A DNA stretch of 55,492 bases from Candidatus Gemmiger excrementigallinarum. GTDB lineage: Bacteria > Bacillota > Clostridia > Oscillospirales > Ruminococcaceae. Position numbers and translations under genes: made by a program. The stretch covers positions 1 through 55,492 of the forward strand of contig DXBP01000055.1 of assembly GCA_019116445.1 (NCBI GenBank). The letters are read 5' to 3'. Position 1 is the stretch's first letter, and each line of letters begins with the position of its first letter. The notes beneath the pieces are model-generated. The model was not told the DNA's origin, did not search any database, and was given only the letters and a program-made list of their open reading frames with translations. Below, in pieces: positions 26,270-34,548 of this stretch.

Positions 26270-27310
26270 ATGAAATTCAAGCGTATTCTGACGGCTGTTA
26301 CAGCAGCCGCCTTGTGCATCTCGTTGGCGGGTTGCGGCGGAGCCGCGTCCTCCTCTTCTTCTGAGGCCGCTACGGCGGAGTCGGCACCGGAGTCCACGGT
26401 GGCGGAAGCCACTGCCAGTCCCGAAACCGCAGCGGAGGGGCTGCGTGTGGCGGGTCTGAAAGGCCCCACCACCATGGGTCTGGTAAACCTGATGAACAGT
26501 GAGGAAGGCGCCGATTACAACTTCACCATGTACGGCGCGGCTGACGAGATCGTGCCGCTGCTGGTCAAGGGGGAACTGGACGCGGCGGCGATCCCCGCCA
26601 ACCTGGCTGCGACCCTCTACCAGAAGACCAATGGCCAGGTTGAGGTGGCCTGCGTCAATACGCTGGGGGTTCTGTACATTGTCGAAAACGGCGATACCGT
26701 GCAGTCGGTGGCCGACCTGAAGGGGCAGACCATCGTGACCACCGGCAAGGGTACCACGCCCGAGTACGTGCTGCGCTATGTGCTGAGCCAGAACGGCGTT
26801 GATCCCGATAACGATGTCACCATCGAGTACTGCAGCGAAGCCACCGAGGCGCTCAGCCAGGTACAGGCGGGCCAGGCGACCATCGCCATGCTGCCCCAGC
26901 CCTTTGTGACCAGTGCGCTGTCCCAGGTGGAAGGTCTGCGTGTGGCCCTGGATATGAACGAGGAATGGGAGAAGGTAGCCGGCTCCCAGCTGGTCACCGG
27001 CGTGCTGGTGGTACGCAAGGATGCGGTGGAAGCCGATCCCGAAGCCTTCACGGCGTTCTTGGATGGCTATGCTGCCAGCGTGGAAGCAGCCAACACCGAC
27101 CTGGAAGGTACGGCAGCTCTGTGTGAAACCTACGGTATCGTGGCAAAAGCGGCTCTGGCCCAGAAAGCGCTGCCGGAATGCAACATTGTGTTTGAAACCG
27201 GCGAGCAGATGAAAACCGACCTGGTGAACTACTTCCAGGTCCTCTATGACGCCGATCCCAGCAGTGTGGGCGGCGCCCTGCCGGCTGACGACTTCTACTA
27301 TGGCGTCTAA
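26270..27310 (+). CDS. ABC transporter substrate-binding lipoprotein (NMT1/SsuA-like)
   Basis: The 346-residue protein has a lipoprotein signal (lipobox SLAGC, Cys near residue 22), a Ser/Ala/Glu-rich linker to about residue 60, and a type II binding protein fold: LKGPTTMGLVNLM, then LLVKGELDAAAIPANLAATLY and VADLKGQTIVTTGKGTTPEYVL. The same fold serves thiamine precursors, nitrate, sulfonates and others, and the substrate cannot be read from the sequence. GGAGG stands before the ATG. It overlaps the permease gene by 11 bp. Confidence 0.9.
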   Translation: MKFKRILTAVTAAALCISLAGCGGAASSSSSEAATAESAPESTVAEATASPETAAEGLRVAGLKGPTTMGLVNLMNSEEGADYNFTMYGAADEIVPLLVKGELDAAAIPANLAATLYQKTNGQVEVACVNTLGVLYIVENGDTVQSVADLKGQTIVTTGKGTTPEYVLRYVLSQNGVDPDNDVTIEYCSEATEALSQVQAGQATIAMLPQPFVTSALSQVEGLRVALDMNEEWEKVAGSQLVTGVLVVRKDAVEADPEAFTAFLDGYAASVEAANTDLEGTAALCETYGIVAKAALAQKALPECNIVFETGEQMKTDLVNYFQVLYDADPSSVGGALPADDFYYGV

Positions 27311-28061
27311 GTACCGGGAACGCATTGTCGCCATCGCTGCCTGGGTCGTTATCTGGCAGATTGCCGCGCTGACGCTGGGGCATGGCGGATTGTTTCTGGC
27401 AACCCCGGTGCAAACGCTGAAGGCCCTGGCCCAGCTGGTGCCCACGACGGCCTTCTGGCAGCGTATCGGCTTCAGCGCGCTGCGTATCGTGGCCGGGTTT
27501 GTGCTGGCGGTGGCTGGCGGACTGGTGCTGGGGGCTGCCGGGTCCCGCTGGCATGAGGTAAGGGTCTTTGTGGACCCCGTCATGCAGCTGATCCGTGCCA
27601 TGCCGGTGGCCAGCTTCGTTATTCTGGCCCTGCTCTGGGTCAGCGGCGAAAACCTTTCTGTAGTGGTCAGTTTTACCCATGTGCTGCCGGTGGTGTATGC
27701 CGGGGTGCTGGCGGGCATTGCCGATACCGACCCCCAGCTGCTGGAAATGGCCCGGGTCTACCGTCTGCCCTGGATCGCCAGGCTGCGGTATATCTGGCTG
27801 CCGGGCATTTTTCCCTCTTTCAGCGAAAGCTGTATTGCCGCTATGGGCATGTGCTGGAAAAGCGGCGTTTCCGCCGAAGTCATCGGTCTGCCGGACCATT
27901 CGGTGGGGGATGCCCTCTACCGGGCTAAAATCACCCTGTCTACCCCCGACGTCTTCGCCTGGACCCTGGTGATCGTGCTGTTGTCGGCCTTGCTGTCTGC
28001 GGTGGCGGCCCGGCTGCTGCGGGCGGCCAAAACACGCCTTTGCGGGGAGGTGCACGCATGA
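27300..28061 (+). CDS. ABC transporter permease (SsuC/TauC-like)
   Basis: The 253-residue protein has about six membrane segments and the permease signature EMARVYRLPWIARLRYIWLPGIFPSF, the EAA loop that docks with the ATPase. The open frame starts 18 codons earlier inside the binding protein gene; the ATG at 27300 overlaps the previous stop and gives the normal N-terminus. It belongs to the nitrate/sulfonate/thiamine-precursor importer group. Confidence 0.9.
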   Translation: MASKYRERIVAIAAWVVIWQIAALTLGHGGLFLATPVQTLKALAQLVPTTAFWQRIGFSALRIVAGFVLAVAGGLVLGAAGSRWHEVRVFVDPVMQLIRAMPVASFVILALLWVSGENLSVVVSFTHVLPVVYAGVLAGIADTDPQLLEMARVYRLPWIARLRYIWLPGIFPSFSESCIAAMGMCWKSGVSAEVIGLPDHSVGDALYRAKITLSTPDVFAWTLVIVLLSALLSAVAARLLRAAKTRLCGEVHA

Positions 28062-28627
28062 GCATCGTAATGGAAAATCTCTGCAAGCGTTTTGACGGCA
28101 AGACGGTCCTTCATCAATTTACCTGGACGGTGGACCGGCCCATGGTGCTGATGGGACCCTCCGGCTGTGGCAAAACTACGCTGCTGCGCATCTTGCTGGG
28201 GCTGGAAACCCCGGACAGTGGCACCGTTGACGGTGTGGGCCGTACGGCAGCGGTCTTTCAGGAGGACCGCCTTTGTCCGCAGCTGACAGCGGGGGCCAAC
28301 TTGGTGCTGGCCGGGCACGGTCTGACTTTGCGGGAAGCGGAAACCGAACTGCGGGCATTGGGCTTTGCTGAAAGTGACCTGGTCCTTCCCGCAGCCAAAC
28401 TCTCCGGCGGGCAAAAGCGGCGTGCCGCCCTGCTGCGGGCGCTGCTGTGCAAAGACGCCGAAACCCTGCTGATGGACGAACCCTTTACCGGCATGGACGC
28501 GGAGCTGGTGGCCCAGGCAGCAGCCGCCACCGTGCGGCTGGCGGGGGGACGTCCGGCGATTCTGGTCACTCACGATGAGGCCGCTGCCGCCCTGCTGGGG
28601 TGGCCGGTACGGCATTTTTCCGGATAA
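28058..28627 (+). CDS. ABC transporter ATP-binding protein (SsuB/TauB-like, short)
   Basis: All ABC motifs are present: Walker A GPSGCGKTT, Q-loop VFQEDRL, signature LSGGQKRRAAL, Walker B TLLMDEPF and switch His in LVTHDE. At 189 residues it is 50-60 shorter than most SsuB-type ATPases; the missing part is at the C-terminus and in loops, not in the catalytic core. The ATG overlaps the permease stop (ATGA). It closes the three-gene importer operon, which a very strong hairpin ends. Confidence 0.92.
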   Translation: MSIVMENLCKRFDGKTVLHQFTWTVDRPMVLMGPSGCGKTTLLRILLGLETPDSGTVDGVGRTAAVFQEDRLCPQLTAGANLVLAGHGLTLREAETELRALGFAESDLVLPAAKLSGGQKRRAALLRALLCKDAETLLMDEPFTGMDAELVAQAAAATVRLAGGRPAILVTHDEAAAALLGWPVRHFSG

Positions 28628-28633
28628 AATAAG

Positions 28634-28674
28634 CAAAGGGGAAACAGCCTTTTGGCTGTTTCCCCTTTGTTTTT
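28634..28674. terminator. Bidirectional terminator between the ABC operon and hemW
   Basis: CAAAGGGGAAACAGCC and GGCTGTTTCCCCTTTG are perfect 16-bp arms with a TTTT loop. T tails exist on both strands. Confidence 0.95.
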
Positions 28675-29752
28675 ATATCAGTGCTTCCAGGATGGCGTTC
28701 TGTACCACCATTCCACTGGGGGTCAGCTGCAGGCGTCTGCCGTCGAATTCGGCGTAGCCGCTGGCCACACAGTGCCGCAGAAAATCCAGTTGCGGTTTGG
28801 TAAAGTGGCCGCCCCACCGGGCGTACTCGTCCAGGTCCAATCCGCGATTCAGACGCAGCTGCATGAGCAGAAAATCTTCGGCGTCGCAGACCCCTTCCTC
28901 CTGTTCGGTGGCGGTACCGTCGATAAAACTGTGCGCATCATCGGGCCAGAAACGCCGCACGTTGCCCAGGCAGCTGTGGGCGGCGGGGCCCACACCCCAG
29001 TAGTCCCGGCAGTTCCAGTACAGCAGGTTGTGCCGCCCTTCGTGGCCGGGGCGGGCAAAGTTGCTGATCTCGTACTGGCGGTAGCCGGCCTGCGCCAGCT
29101 TTTGCACGGCATAAAGATAGAAGTCGGCCGCTTCATCAGGCCCGGGCAGTCCCTCGGGCGGGAATTTGGCAAAGGCCGTGCCCGGTTCGATTTTGAGCAG
29201 ATATGCCGAAATATGGGTGCAGCCCCCCTGCTGCAGCAGGTCCAAAGTGGCATCAAATTCGGCGTTGGTATAGTGGGGCAGCGCCAGCATAATGTCCCCG
29301 CAGATTTCCGGGAAGCCAACCTCCCGGGCCATCCGCAGCGCTTCCGCTGCCCCGGCGGCGGTGTGGGTGCGGCCCAGGCGGCACAGCTGGGTGTCGTCGG
29401 CGCTCTGTACCCCGAAACTGATGCGGGTTACGCCGGCCGCCCGGAAGCCTTCCAGACTCTCCCGGGTGACGGTGTCGGGGTTGGCTTCCAGGGTGATTTC
29501 CGCCCCCGGCAGCGGGTCTGCCGCCCGGACCAGAGCCTGCACCTGCGCAGGGGAGAGCAGCGCAGGAGTGCCGCCGCCAAAATAGAGGGTGTCGGGGCGG
29601 CGGGTGTTTTTCGCCAGTTCCCGCAGCAGGGCATCCACATAAGGCTGGGGGACCCCGCGGGCTCCCGGTGCCGAGTAAAAATCACAGTACCGGCACTTGG
29701 ATTTGCAGTAGGGAACGTGCAGATAGATACCAAAAAAATCCATGGTTGACAT
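28673..29752 (-). CDS. hemW: Radical SAM protein HemW
   Basis: The 359-residue protein is a HemN-like radical SAM enzyme. The cluster motif CKSKCRYC (Cys16, 20, 23) is followed by DF, not by the fourth Cys of true HemN, which marks the HemW group. HemW is thought to act as a heme chaperone rather than a coproporphyrinogen dehydrogenase. Other family motifs are YFGGGTPALL and ISFGVQS. The frame is open 35 codons upstream; the ATG at 29752 with GAAGGA gives the family N-terminus. It is divergent from the Bax-inhibitor-like gene. Confidence 0.9.
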   Translation of the reverse strand: MSTMDFFGIYLHVPYCKSKCRYCDFYSAPGARGVPQPYVDALLRELAKNTRRPDTLYFGGGTPALLSPAQVQALVRAADPLPGAEITLEANPDTVTRESLEGFRAAGVTRISFGVQSADDTQLCRLGRTHTAAGAAEALRMAREVGFPEICGDIMLALPHYTNAEFDATLDLLQQGGCTHISAYLLKIEPGTAFAKFPPEGLPGPDEAADFYLYAVQKLAQAGYRQYEISNFARPGHEGRHNLLYWNCRDYWGVGPAAHSCLGNVRRFWPDDAHSFIDGTATEQEEGVCDAEDFLLMQLRLNRGLDLDEYARWGGHFTKPQLDFLRHCVASGYAEFDGRRLQLTPSGMVVQNAILEALI

Positions 29753-29796
29753 TTTTCCTTCTCTATAGGATACTGTTAACAGGTACTTCATAAATT

Positions 29797-29812
29797 TGTG
29801 ATGGTTTTCACA
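29797..29812. promoter_or_regulatory. Perfect TGTGA-N6-TCACA palindrome upstream of the Bax-inhibitor-like gene
   Basis: TGTGA and TCACA are spaced by TGGTTT, the classic CRP-type half-site arrangement; read another way it matches 12 of 14 positions of a CcpA cre site. It lies just upstream of TATAAT at 29824-29829, in the place of a -35 element, which is weak here. A second palindrome, CTGTTAACAG, is at 29773-29782 nearer hemW. Confidence 0.6.
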
Positions 29813-29823
29813 TCTTTTATGGC

Positions 29824-29829
29824 TATAAT
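29824..29829 (+). promoter_or_regulatory. -10 element of the Bax-inhibitor-like gene
   Basis: TATAAT lies 27 bases before the start codon. No recognisable -35 is found at 16-18 bp; the CRP-like palindrome occupies that position. Confidence 0.6.
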
Positions 29830-29855
29830 ACCGTATTAAGAAAGGGGAATCAACC

Positions 29856-30572
29856 ATGTACCAAAATTACAATGATATTTCCTATGCAGAGAGCCCGTTC
29901 GGCACCCTGAATCAGTATATGAGCAAAACCTTTGGCTGGATGTTCGCCGGCCTGCTGGTGACTTTCGCCACCGGCATCGCCACGGTGGTCAGCGGCCTCA
30001 TCGTTCCGCTGGTCAACAGCGGTCTGATCTACGCTACCCTCATCGGCGAACTGGTGCTGGTGTTCGTGCTGTCCGGCCGCATCACCAAGATCCAGCCTTC
30101 CACCGCCACGGGGCTTTTCTTCCTGTACGCGGTGCTCAACGGCATGAACCTGTCCACCATCTTCCTGGTATACAGCCTGGGCAGCCTGGTGCTGGCCTTC
30201 CTGGTGGGTGCTGTCTACTTCGGCGTTATGGCCGTCTACGGTGCTACCACCCATAAGGATCTGACCGGCTGGGGCCCCAAACTGCTGGGCGGCCTCATTG
30301 CCATGCTGGTCTGCTCCCTGGTGGGCAGCATCTTCAGCCTGTTCGGTATGAGCTTTGGCGTGCTGGATCTGGTTCTGTGCGCGGTGGGCCTGCTGATCTT
30401 CATGGGTCTGACCGCTTACGACACCCAGATGCTCAAACACCACTACGCCTACTTCGGCGGGGATGCGGCCATGCTGCACAAGGCGTCCATCATCGGTGCG
30501 TTGAACCTGTATCTGGACTTCATCAACATTTTCCTGTATATCCTGCGCATGGTCGGTCGCCGCAACGACTGA
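29856..30572 (+). CDS. Bax inhibitor-1/YccA family membrane protein
   Basis: The 238-residue protein has seven membrane segments and the family features: an N-terminal SKTFGWMFAGLLVTFATGI, and a C-terminal LIFMGLTAYDTQMLKHHYAYFG with the conserved Asp that works in the pH-sensing calcium leak of BsYetJ. The family (BI-1, YbhL, YetJ) is thought to leak calcium or associate with membrane proteases. It is monocistronic. Confidence 0.92.
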   Translation: MYQNYNDISYAESPFGTLNQYMSKTFGWMFAGLLVTFATGIATVVSGLIVPLVNSGLIYATLIGELVLVFVLSGRITKIQPSTATGLFFLYAVLNGMNLSTIFLVYSLGSLVLAFLVGAVYFGVMAVYGATTHKDLTGWGPKLLGGLIAMLVCSLVGSIFSLFGMSFGVLDLVLCAVGLLIFMGLTAYDTQMLKHHYAYFGGDAAMLHKASIIGALNLYLDFINIFLYILRMVGRRND

Positions 30573-30585
30573 CCCTGCCATGAGG

Positions 30586-30610
30586 GAGGGCCTTCGGGCC
30601 CTCTTTTTTT
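30586..30610 (+). terminator. Intrinsic terminator after the Bax-inhibitor-like gene
   Basis: GAGGGCC, TTCG loop, GGCCCTC, then seven T: a compact UUCG-capped terminator. Confidence 0.95.
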
Positions 30611-30624
30611 GCAGGGGGCCTGCC

Positions 30625-30653
30625 TTGACAAATCCCGGCGGGCTGGCTATACT
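30625..30653 (+). promoter_or_regulatory. Promoter of the pheST operon
   Basis: TTGACA (30625-30630) and TATACT (30648-30653) with a 17-bp spacer, the best-scoring promoter in the window by eye. Transcription should start near 30660, giving a T-box leader of about 300 bases. Confidence 0.92.
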
Positions 30654-30659
30654 AATATG

Positions 30660-30945
30660 CGTATTGAAAAAACACGCTGACGGAGAAAGTACGCGCGGGG
30701 CCTTTGGGCCAGAGAGGGCGGTCATCGGCTGAAAGCCGCCTGCAGAGAATCCGCGCCGAAGTTCGCTCCCGAGTGGTGCGCGGGAACCGCCGTAAACACG
30801 GCCCAGTAGTGCGCAACGGTCCTGCACCGTTACCGGCAGACAAAGAGTGCCGCATTGCAGAATGCGGAACACGGGTGGTACCGCGGAGTTTTGTTTTTTG
30901 CAAGGCTTCGTCCCTGACAACACGCAGGGACGAGGCCTTTTTTAT
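30660..30945 (+). promoter_or_regulatory. T-box leader controlling pheST
   Basis: The leader has the hallmark T-box sequence ACGGGTGGTACCGCGG (30871-30886), which pairs with the free CCA end of uncharged tRNA as antiterminator, followed by a strong terminator at 30902-30943. In stem I the sequence GAAGTTCGCTCCCGAG (30759-30774) has TTC at 30762-30764, a phenylalanine codon in the expected specifier place. Uncharged tRNA-Phe would thus turn on pheS and pheT. The specifier position is inferred by eye. Confidence 0.9.
30902..30943 (+). terminator. T-box-controlled terminator of pheST
   Basis: AGGCTTCGTCCCTG and CAGGGACGAGGCCT pair (one G-T) with an ACAACACG loop, followed by six T. It is the conditional terminator of the T-box. 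Confidence 0.93.
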
Positions 30946-30977
30946 TTGCCCCGCCCCGTACAGAGCAGAGGTGTACT

Positions 30978-32000
30978 ATGGAAGAAAAAATCAAGGAATT
31001 GCGCGCCGCCATCGAACAGGCCGGTGCGGCGGTTGCCAGCCAGGCGGAACTGTCGGATTTCTGGCAGAAGTTTCTGAGCAAGAACGGCGCGGTGGCAGGA
31101 CTCACCAAGTCCCTGCGCGACGTGCCCAAAGAGGATCGTCCTGCCATGGGCAAGACCATCAACGAGTTCAAGAACTGGGCCGAAGCACAGTATCAGGAAC
31201 TGTCCGCCCAGGTGGAGAAGGCGGCTCTGGCAGCCCGCAACGCCGCCGAAACGGTGGACATCACACTGCCGGCCAAGACCCGGACCACCGGCAATCTGCA
31301 TCCCATTACCCTGGTCAAAAACGAGATCGTGGATGCCTTTGCGGGCATGGGCTTTGAAATTTACGAAGGCCCCGAAATCGAGGATGACGACCACAACTTC
31401 ACCCGTCTGAACGTGCCCAAGAACCATCCCGCCCGGGATATGCAGGACACCTTCTATGTGGCCGAGGACATCGTGCTGCGCACCCAGACCAGCGGCGGCC
31501 AGATCCGCGTTATGGATATGGAAAAGCCGCCCATCAAGGTGCTGGTGCCGGGCCGCGTGTTCCGCTCCGACTCCGACGCCACCCACAGCCCCATGTTCCA
31601 TCAGATGGAAGGCCTTGTGGTGGATAAGGGCATTACCCTGTGCGACCTGCAGGGTATGCTGGACAAGTTCGTTCAGGCCCTGTTCGGACCCGAAGTCAAG
31701 ACCCGGCTGCGCCCGTCCTACTTCCCCTTCACCGAACCCAGCGTGGAGGTGGACGTTTCCTGCTTTGCCTGTGGCGGCAAGGGCTGCCCGCTGTGCAAAC
31801 ACACCGGCTGGATCGAAGTGCTGGGCGCCGGCGTGGTGCACCACAGCGTGCTGGAAAACTGCGGTATCGACCCCAAAGTTTATTCCGGCTTTGCCTTCGG
31901 CATCGGCATCGAGCGTATTGCCATGCTTAAGTACGGCATCAACAACATCGGCCTGATGTTTGAAAACGATCTGCGTTTCCTGAAGCAGTTCGAGGATTGA
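30978..32000 (+). CDS. pheS: Phenylalanyl-tRNA synthetase alpha subunit
   Basis: The 340-residue subunit has an N-terminal coiled-coil that binds tRNA and the class II catalytic core: motif 1 region [18 protein letters not shown], motif 2 region [18 protein letters not shown], and motif 3 with [32 protein letters not shown] adds a Cys-rich insertion common to the bacterial alpha subunit. It is followed after 16 bp by pheT; both are under the T-box. Confidence 0.97.
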   Translation: MEEKIKELRAAIEQAGAAVASQAELSDFWQKFLSKNGAVAGLTKSLRDVPKEDRPAMGKTINEFKNWAEAQYQELSAQVEKAALAARNAAETVDITLPAKTRTTGNLHPITLVKNEIVDAFAGMGFEIYEGPEIEDDDHNFTRLNVPKNHPARDMQDTFYVAEDIVLRTQTSGGQIRVMDMEKPPIKVLVPGRVFRSDSDATHSPMFHQMEGLVVDKGITLCDLQGMLDKFVQALFGPEVKTRLRPSYFPFTEPSVEVDVSCFACGGKGCPLCKHTGWIEVLGAGVVHHSVLENCGIDPKVYSGFAFGIGIERIAMLKYGINNIGLMFENDLRFLKQFED

Positions 32001-32016
32001 GAGGGGGAAGTCTGGA

Positions 32017-34440
32017 ATGAAAGTACCATTCAGCTGGCTGAAACAATATGTAGAGATCGACGTTACCGCCGAAGAACTGGAGAAAAAGCTCTTTGACTGC
32101 GGTTTCGAGGTAGAAGAACTCATCGACCTGTCCGCCGGCATCGACAAAGTGGTTGTCGGTGTCGTCACCGAGTGCGTGCCCCAGGAGGGGACTCACCTGC
32201 ACATCTGCAAGGTGGATTGCGGCGACTACGGCCATGACATCCAGATTTCCACCGGTGCGGCCAACGTCTACGCGGGTATGCACACGCCGGCGGCTCTGGA
32301 CGGCTCCACGCTGCCCGGCGGCATCAAGATCAAGGCCAAGCCCCTGATGGGCGTGGAGTCCAACGGTATGCTCTGCAGCGGCGAGGAACTGGGCCTGAAC
32401 GAGGACCTGTACCCCGGCTCCGAGGTGTACGGTCTGCTGGACCTGCCCAAGGATACCGTTCCCGGCACCCCCATCCAGCAGGTGGTGGGCCTGGACGATT
32501 ATATCTTTGATATTGCCGTTACCTCCAACCGCCCCGATTGCCAGAGTGTGCTGGGCATCGCCCGGGAAGTGGCTGCCGTGCTAGGCAAGCCCCTGAAGAT
32601 GCCTGCCACCGACTATACCGAATCCACCACCACCGATCCGCGTCTGTCCATCACGGTGGAGGCACCGGACCTCTGCCCGCGGTATATCGGCCATTATGTG
32701 CACAACATCACTCCCGGCCCCTCTCCCCGCTGGATGCGCCGTCAGCTGGCCCTGTGCGGTCTGCGCAGCATCTCCAACGTGGTGGACATCACCAACTACG
32801 TGATGCTGGAGATCGGCCAGCCCATGCACGCCTTTGATATGGACACCCTGGAAAGCTGCCAGATCATTGTGCGGCGCGCCAAGGACGGCGAGGAGATCAC
32901 CACACTGGACGGCAAGGAGTTCAAGCTGACCCCCAACAACCTGGTCATCTGCGACGGTAGTAAGCCGGTGGCACTGGCCGGCGTCATGGGCGGCCTGAAC
33001 AGCGAGATCAAGGACAGCACCACCCAGCTGCTGTTCGAGTCCGCTAAATTCGCCCGGGATAACATCCGCAGGACCGCCCGTGGTCTGGGCCAGAACACCG
33101 ATGCCTCCAGCCATTACGAGAAAGGCATCTCGGAGTATACCACCGAGCTGGGCATGGCCCGCGCTTTGCACCTGATCCAGGAACTGGGCTGCGGCGAAGT
33201 CACCGCCAGCCATTTTGACTGCTCCGCCGGTGCTCCCCGTGAGGGCAAGAAGTTCACCGCCACCATCAGCGGTATCAATGCCATCCTGGGCATCACGGTG
33301 CCCACCGATGCGGTGCTGGATATTCTGCACCGCCTGCAGTTCGAGGTGACGCTGGAAGCAGACGGCGATACCATGCAGGTCACCGCACCCCGCTGGCGTG
33401 AGGACATCGAAATCGGCGAACCGGATCTGGCGGAGGAAGTCATCCGCGAGTACGGCTATGACCACATCAAGCCCACCTTCCTCAAGGCGGCTCAGGTCAC
33501 CACCGGCGGCCTGACTGCCGACCAGAAGGCCCGTGCCAAGGCCAAGCGCGCCATGTGCGCCCAGGGCTTCTACGAGGCCGAAACCCTGGCTTTCTATGCG
33601 GATGCCGATCTGGATATGCTGCACATTGCACCCGATGCACCGGAACGCAATGTCATCCGTATCGTCAACCCCATCTCCTCCAACCTGACCATCATGCGTT
33701 CGCTGCTGGCGCCGTCCCTGCTCAACGTGGTGGTGGATAACCTCAAGAAGGGCAACAACGAAGGGCGCCTGTTTGAGCTGTCCAACATCTATATTCCCAA
33801 GCAGCTGCCCGTCACCGAACTGCCCGAGGAACGGCTGCATCTGGGCTTCGCCGCCTGGGGCAGTGAAGAAGATTTCTTTGCGGTCAAGGGCGCCGTGGAA
33901 GCCTTGGGCACGGCCTTCAGCACCGAGCTGACGGTGGAACGTGCCACCGATGTGCCCTGGCTGCACCCTGGCATTGCGGCTTATATCCTCTGCAAAGGGG
34001 AGCACGTCGGTGTGTTCGGCAAGCTGGCCAATGATGTGACCGCAGAACTCAAGCTGCCCAAGGACAGCCGCAGCAACCAGAACATCTACCTGGGCGAGAT
34101 CGACTGGCCCAAGTTCCACGGCCTGGTACCCAAGGCCCTGTGCTATACTCCCATTCCGGAGCTGGCGCCCGTGCAGCGCGACCTGGCCCTGGTAGCCCCT
34201 GAAGAAACCGAGTGCGGCACCCTGGTGGCCGAGATGCAGCGCGCCTGCAAGCAGCTGACCAAGGTGGAGCTGTTCGATATCTACCGTGGCGAAAAGCTGG
34301 GCGAAGGCAAAAAGAGCATGGCCTTCAGCCTTTACTTCCAGCCGGGGGACAAAGCCTTCACGGCGGAGGAAGTGGACCGCTTCATCAAGAAGATTCTGGG
34401 CAATCTGAAATTCAAACTGGGCATCGAGATCCGCGAGTGA
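32017..34440 (+). CDS. pheT: Phenylalanyl-tRNA synthetase beta subunit
   Basis: The 807-residue subunit shows the normal domain series: EMAP/OB-like tRNA-binding domain (about 40-150), B3/B4 domain that edits mischarged Tyr-tRNA-Phe (about 210-400), B5 domain (about 405-475), a catalytic-like core, and the C-terminal ferredoxin-like anticodon-binding domain (from about 715). Length is typical. A hairpin terminator follows. Confidence 0.97.
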   Translation: MKVPFSWLKQYVEIDVTAEELEKKLFDCGFEVEELIDLSAGIDKVVVGVVTECVPQEGTHLHICKVDCGDYGHDIQISTGAANVYAGMHTPAALDGSTLPGGIKIKAKPLMGVESNGMLCSGEELGLNEDLYPGSEVYGLLDLPKDTVPGTPIQQVVGLDDYIFDIAVTSNRPDCQSVLGIAREVAAVLGKPLKMPATDYTESTTTDPRLSITVEAPDLCPRYIGHYVHNITPGPSPRWMRRQLALCGLRSISNVVDITNYVMLEIGQPMHAFDMDTLESCQIIVRRAKDGEEITTLDGKEFKLTPNNLVICDGSKPVALAGVMGGLNSEIKDSTTQLLFESAKFARDNIRRTARGLGQNTDASSHYEKGISEYTTELGMARALHLIQELGCGEVTASHFDCSAGAPREGKKFTATISGINAILGITVPTDAVLDILHRLQFEVTLEADGDTMQVTAPRWREDIEIGEPDLAEEVIREYGYDHIKPTFLKAAQVTTGGLTADQKARAKAKRAMCAQGFYEAETLAFYADADLDMLHIAPDAPERNVIRIVNPISSNLTIMRSLLAPSLLNVVVDNLKKGNNEGRLFELSNIYIPKQLPVTELPEERLHLGFAAWGSEEDFFAVKGAVEALGTAFSTELTVERATDVPWLHPGIAAYILCKGEHVGVFGKLANDVTAELKLPKDSRSNQNIYLGEIDWPKFHGLVPKALCYTPIPELAPVQRDLALVAPEETECGTLVAEMQRACKQLTKVELFDIYRGEKLGEGKKSMAFSLYFQPGDKAFTAEEVDRFIKKILGNLKFKLGIEIRE

Positions 34441-34454
34441 TCCTGCCGTAACAG

Positions 34455-34488
34455 GCCGCTGTGTCCCGCTGGGGCACAGCGGTTTTGC
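34455..34488 (+). terminator. Intrinsic terminator after pheT
   Basis: CCGCTGTG and CACAGCGG pair (with inner CCC/GGG) and are followed by TTTTGCTT. The T tail runs into the -35 of the sortase promoter. Confidence 0.82.
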
Positions 34489-34517
34489 TTGCAATTTTGG
34501 CTGAGGAAGCGTATAGT
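34489..34517 (+). promoter_or_regulatory. Promoter of the sortase gene
   Basis: TTGCAA (34489-34494) and TATAGT (34512-34517) have a 17-bp spacer. Confidence 0.75.
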
Positions 34518-34548
34518 GGAATTAAATTTGACGAGGTGAATACAGTTT

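Noticed and set aside
25481-27718. 745-codon open frame antisense to the ABC importer
   Set aside because: It is the real Crp/Fnr gene (25481-26173) extended backwards through the complementary strand of GC-rich genes. The upstream part has no family motif or ribosome binding site, and the divergent promoters cut it off.
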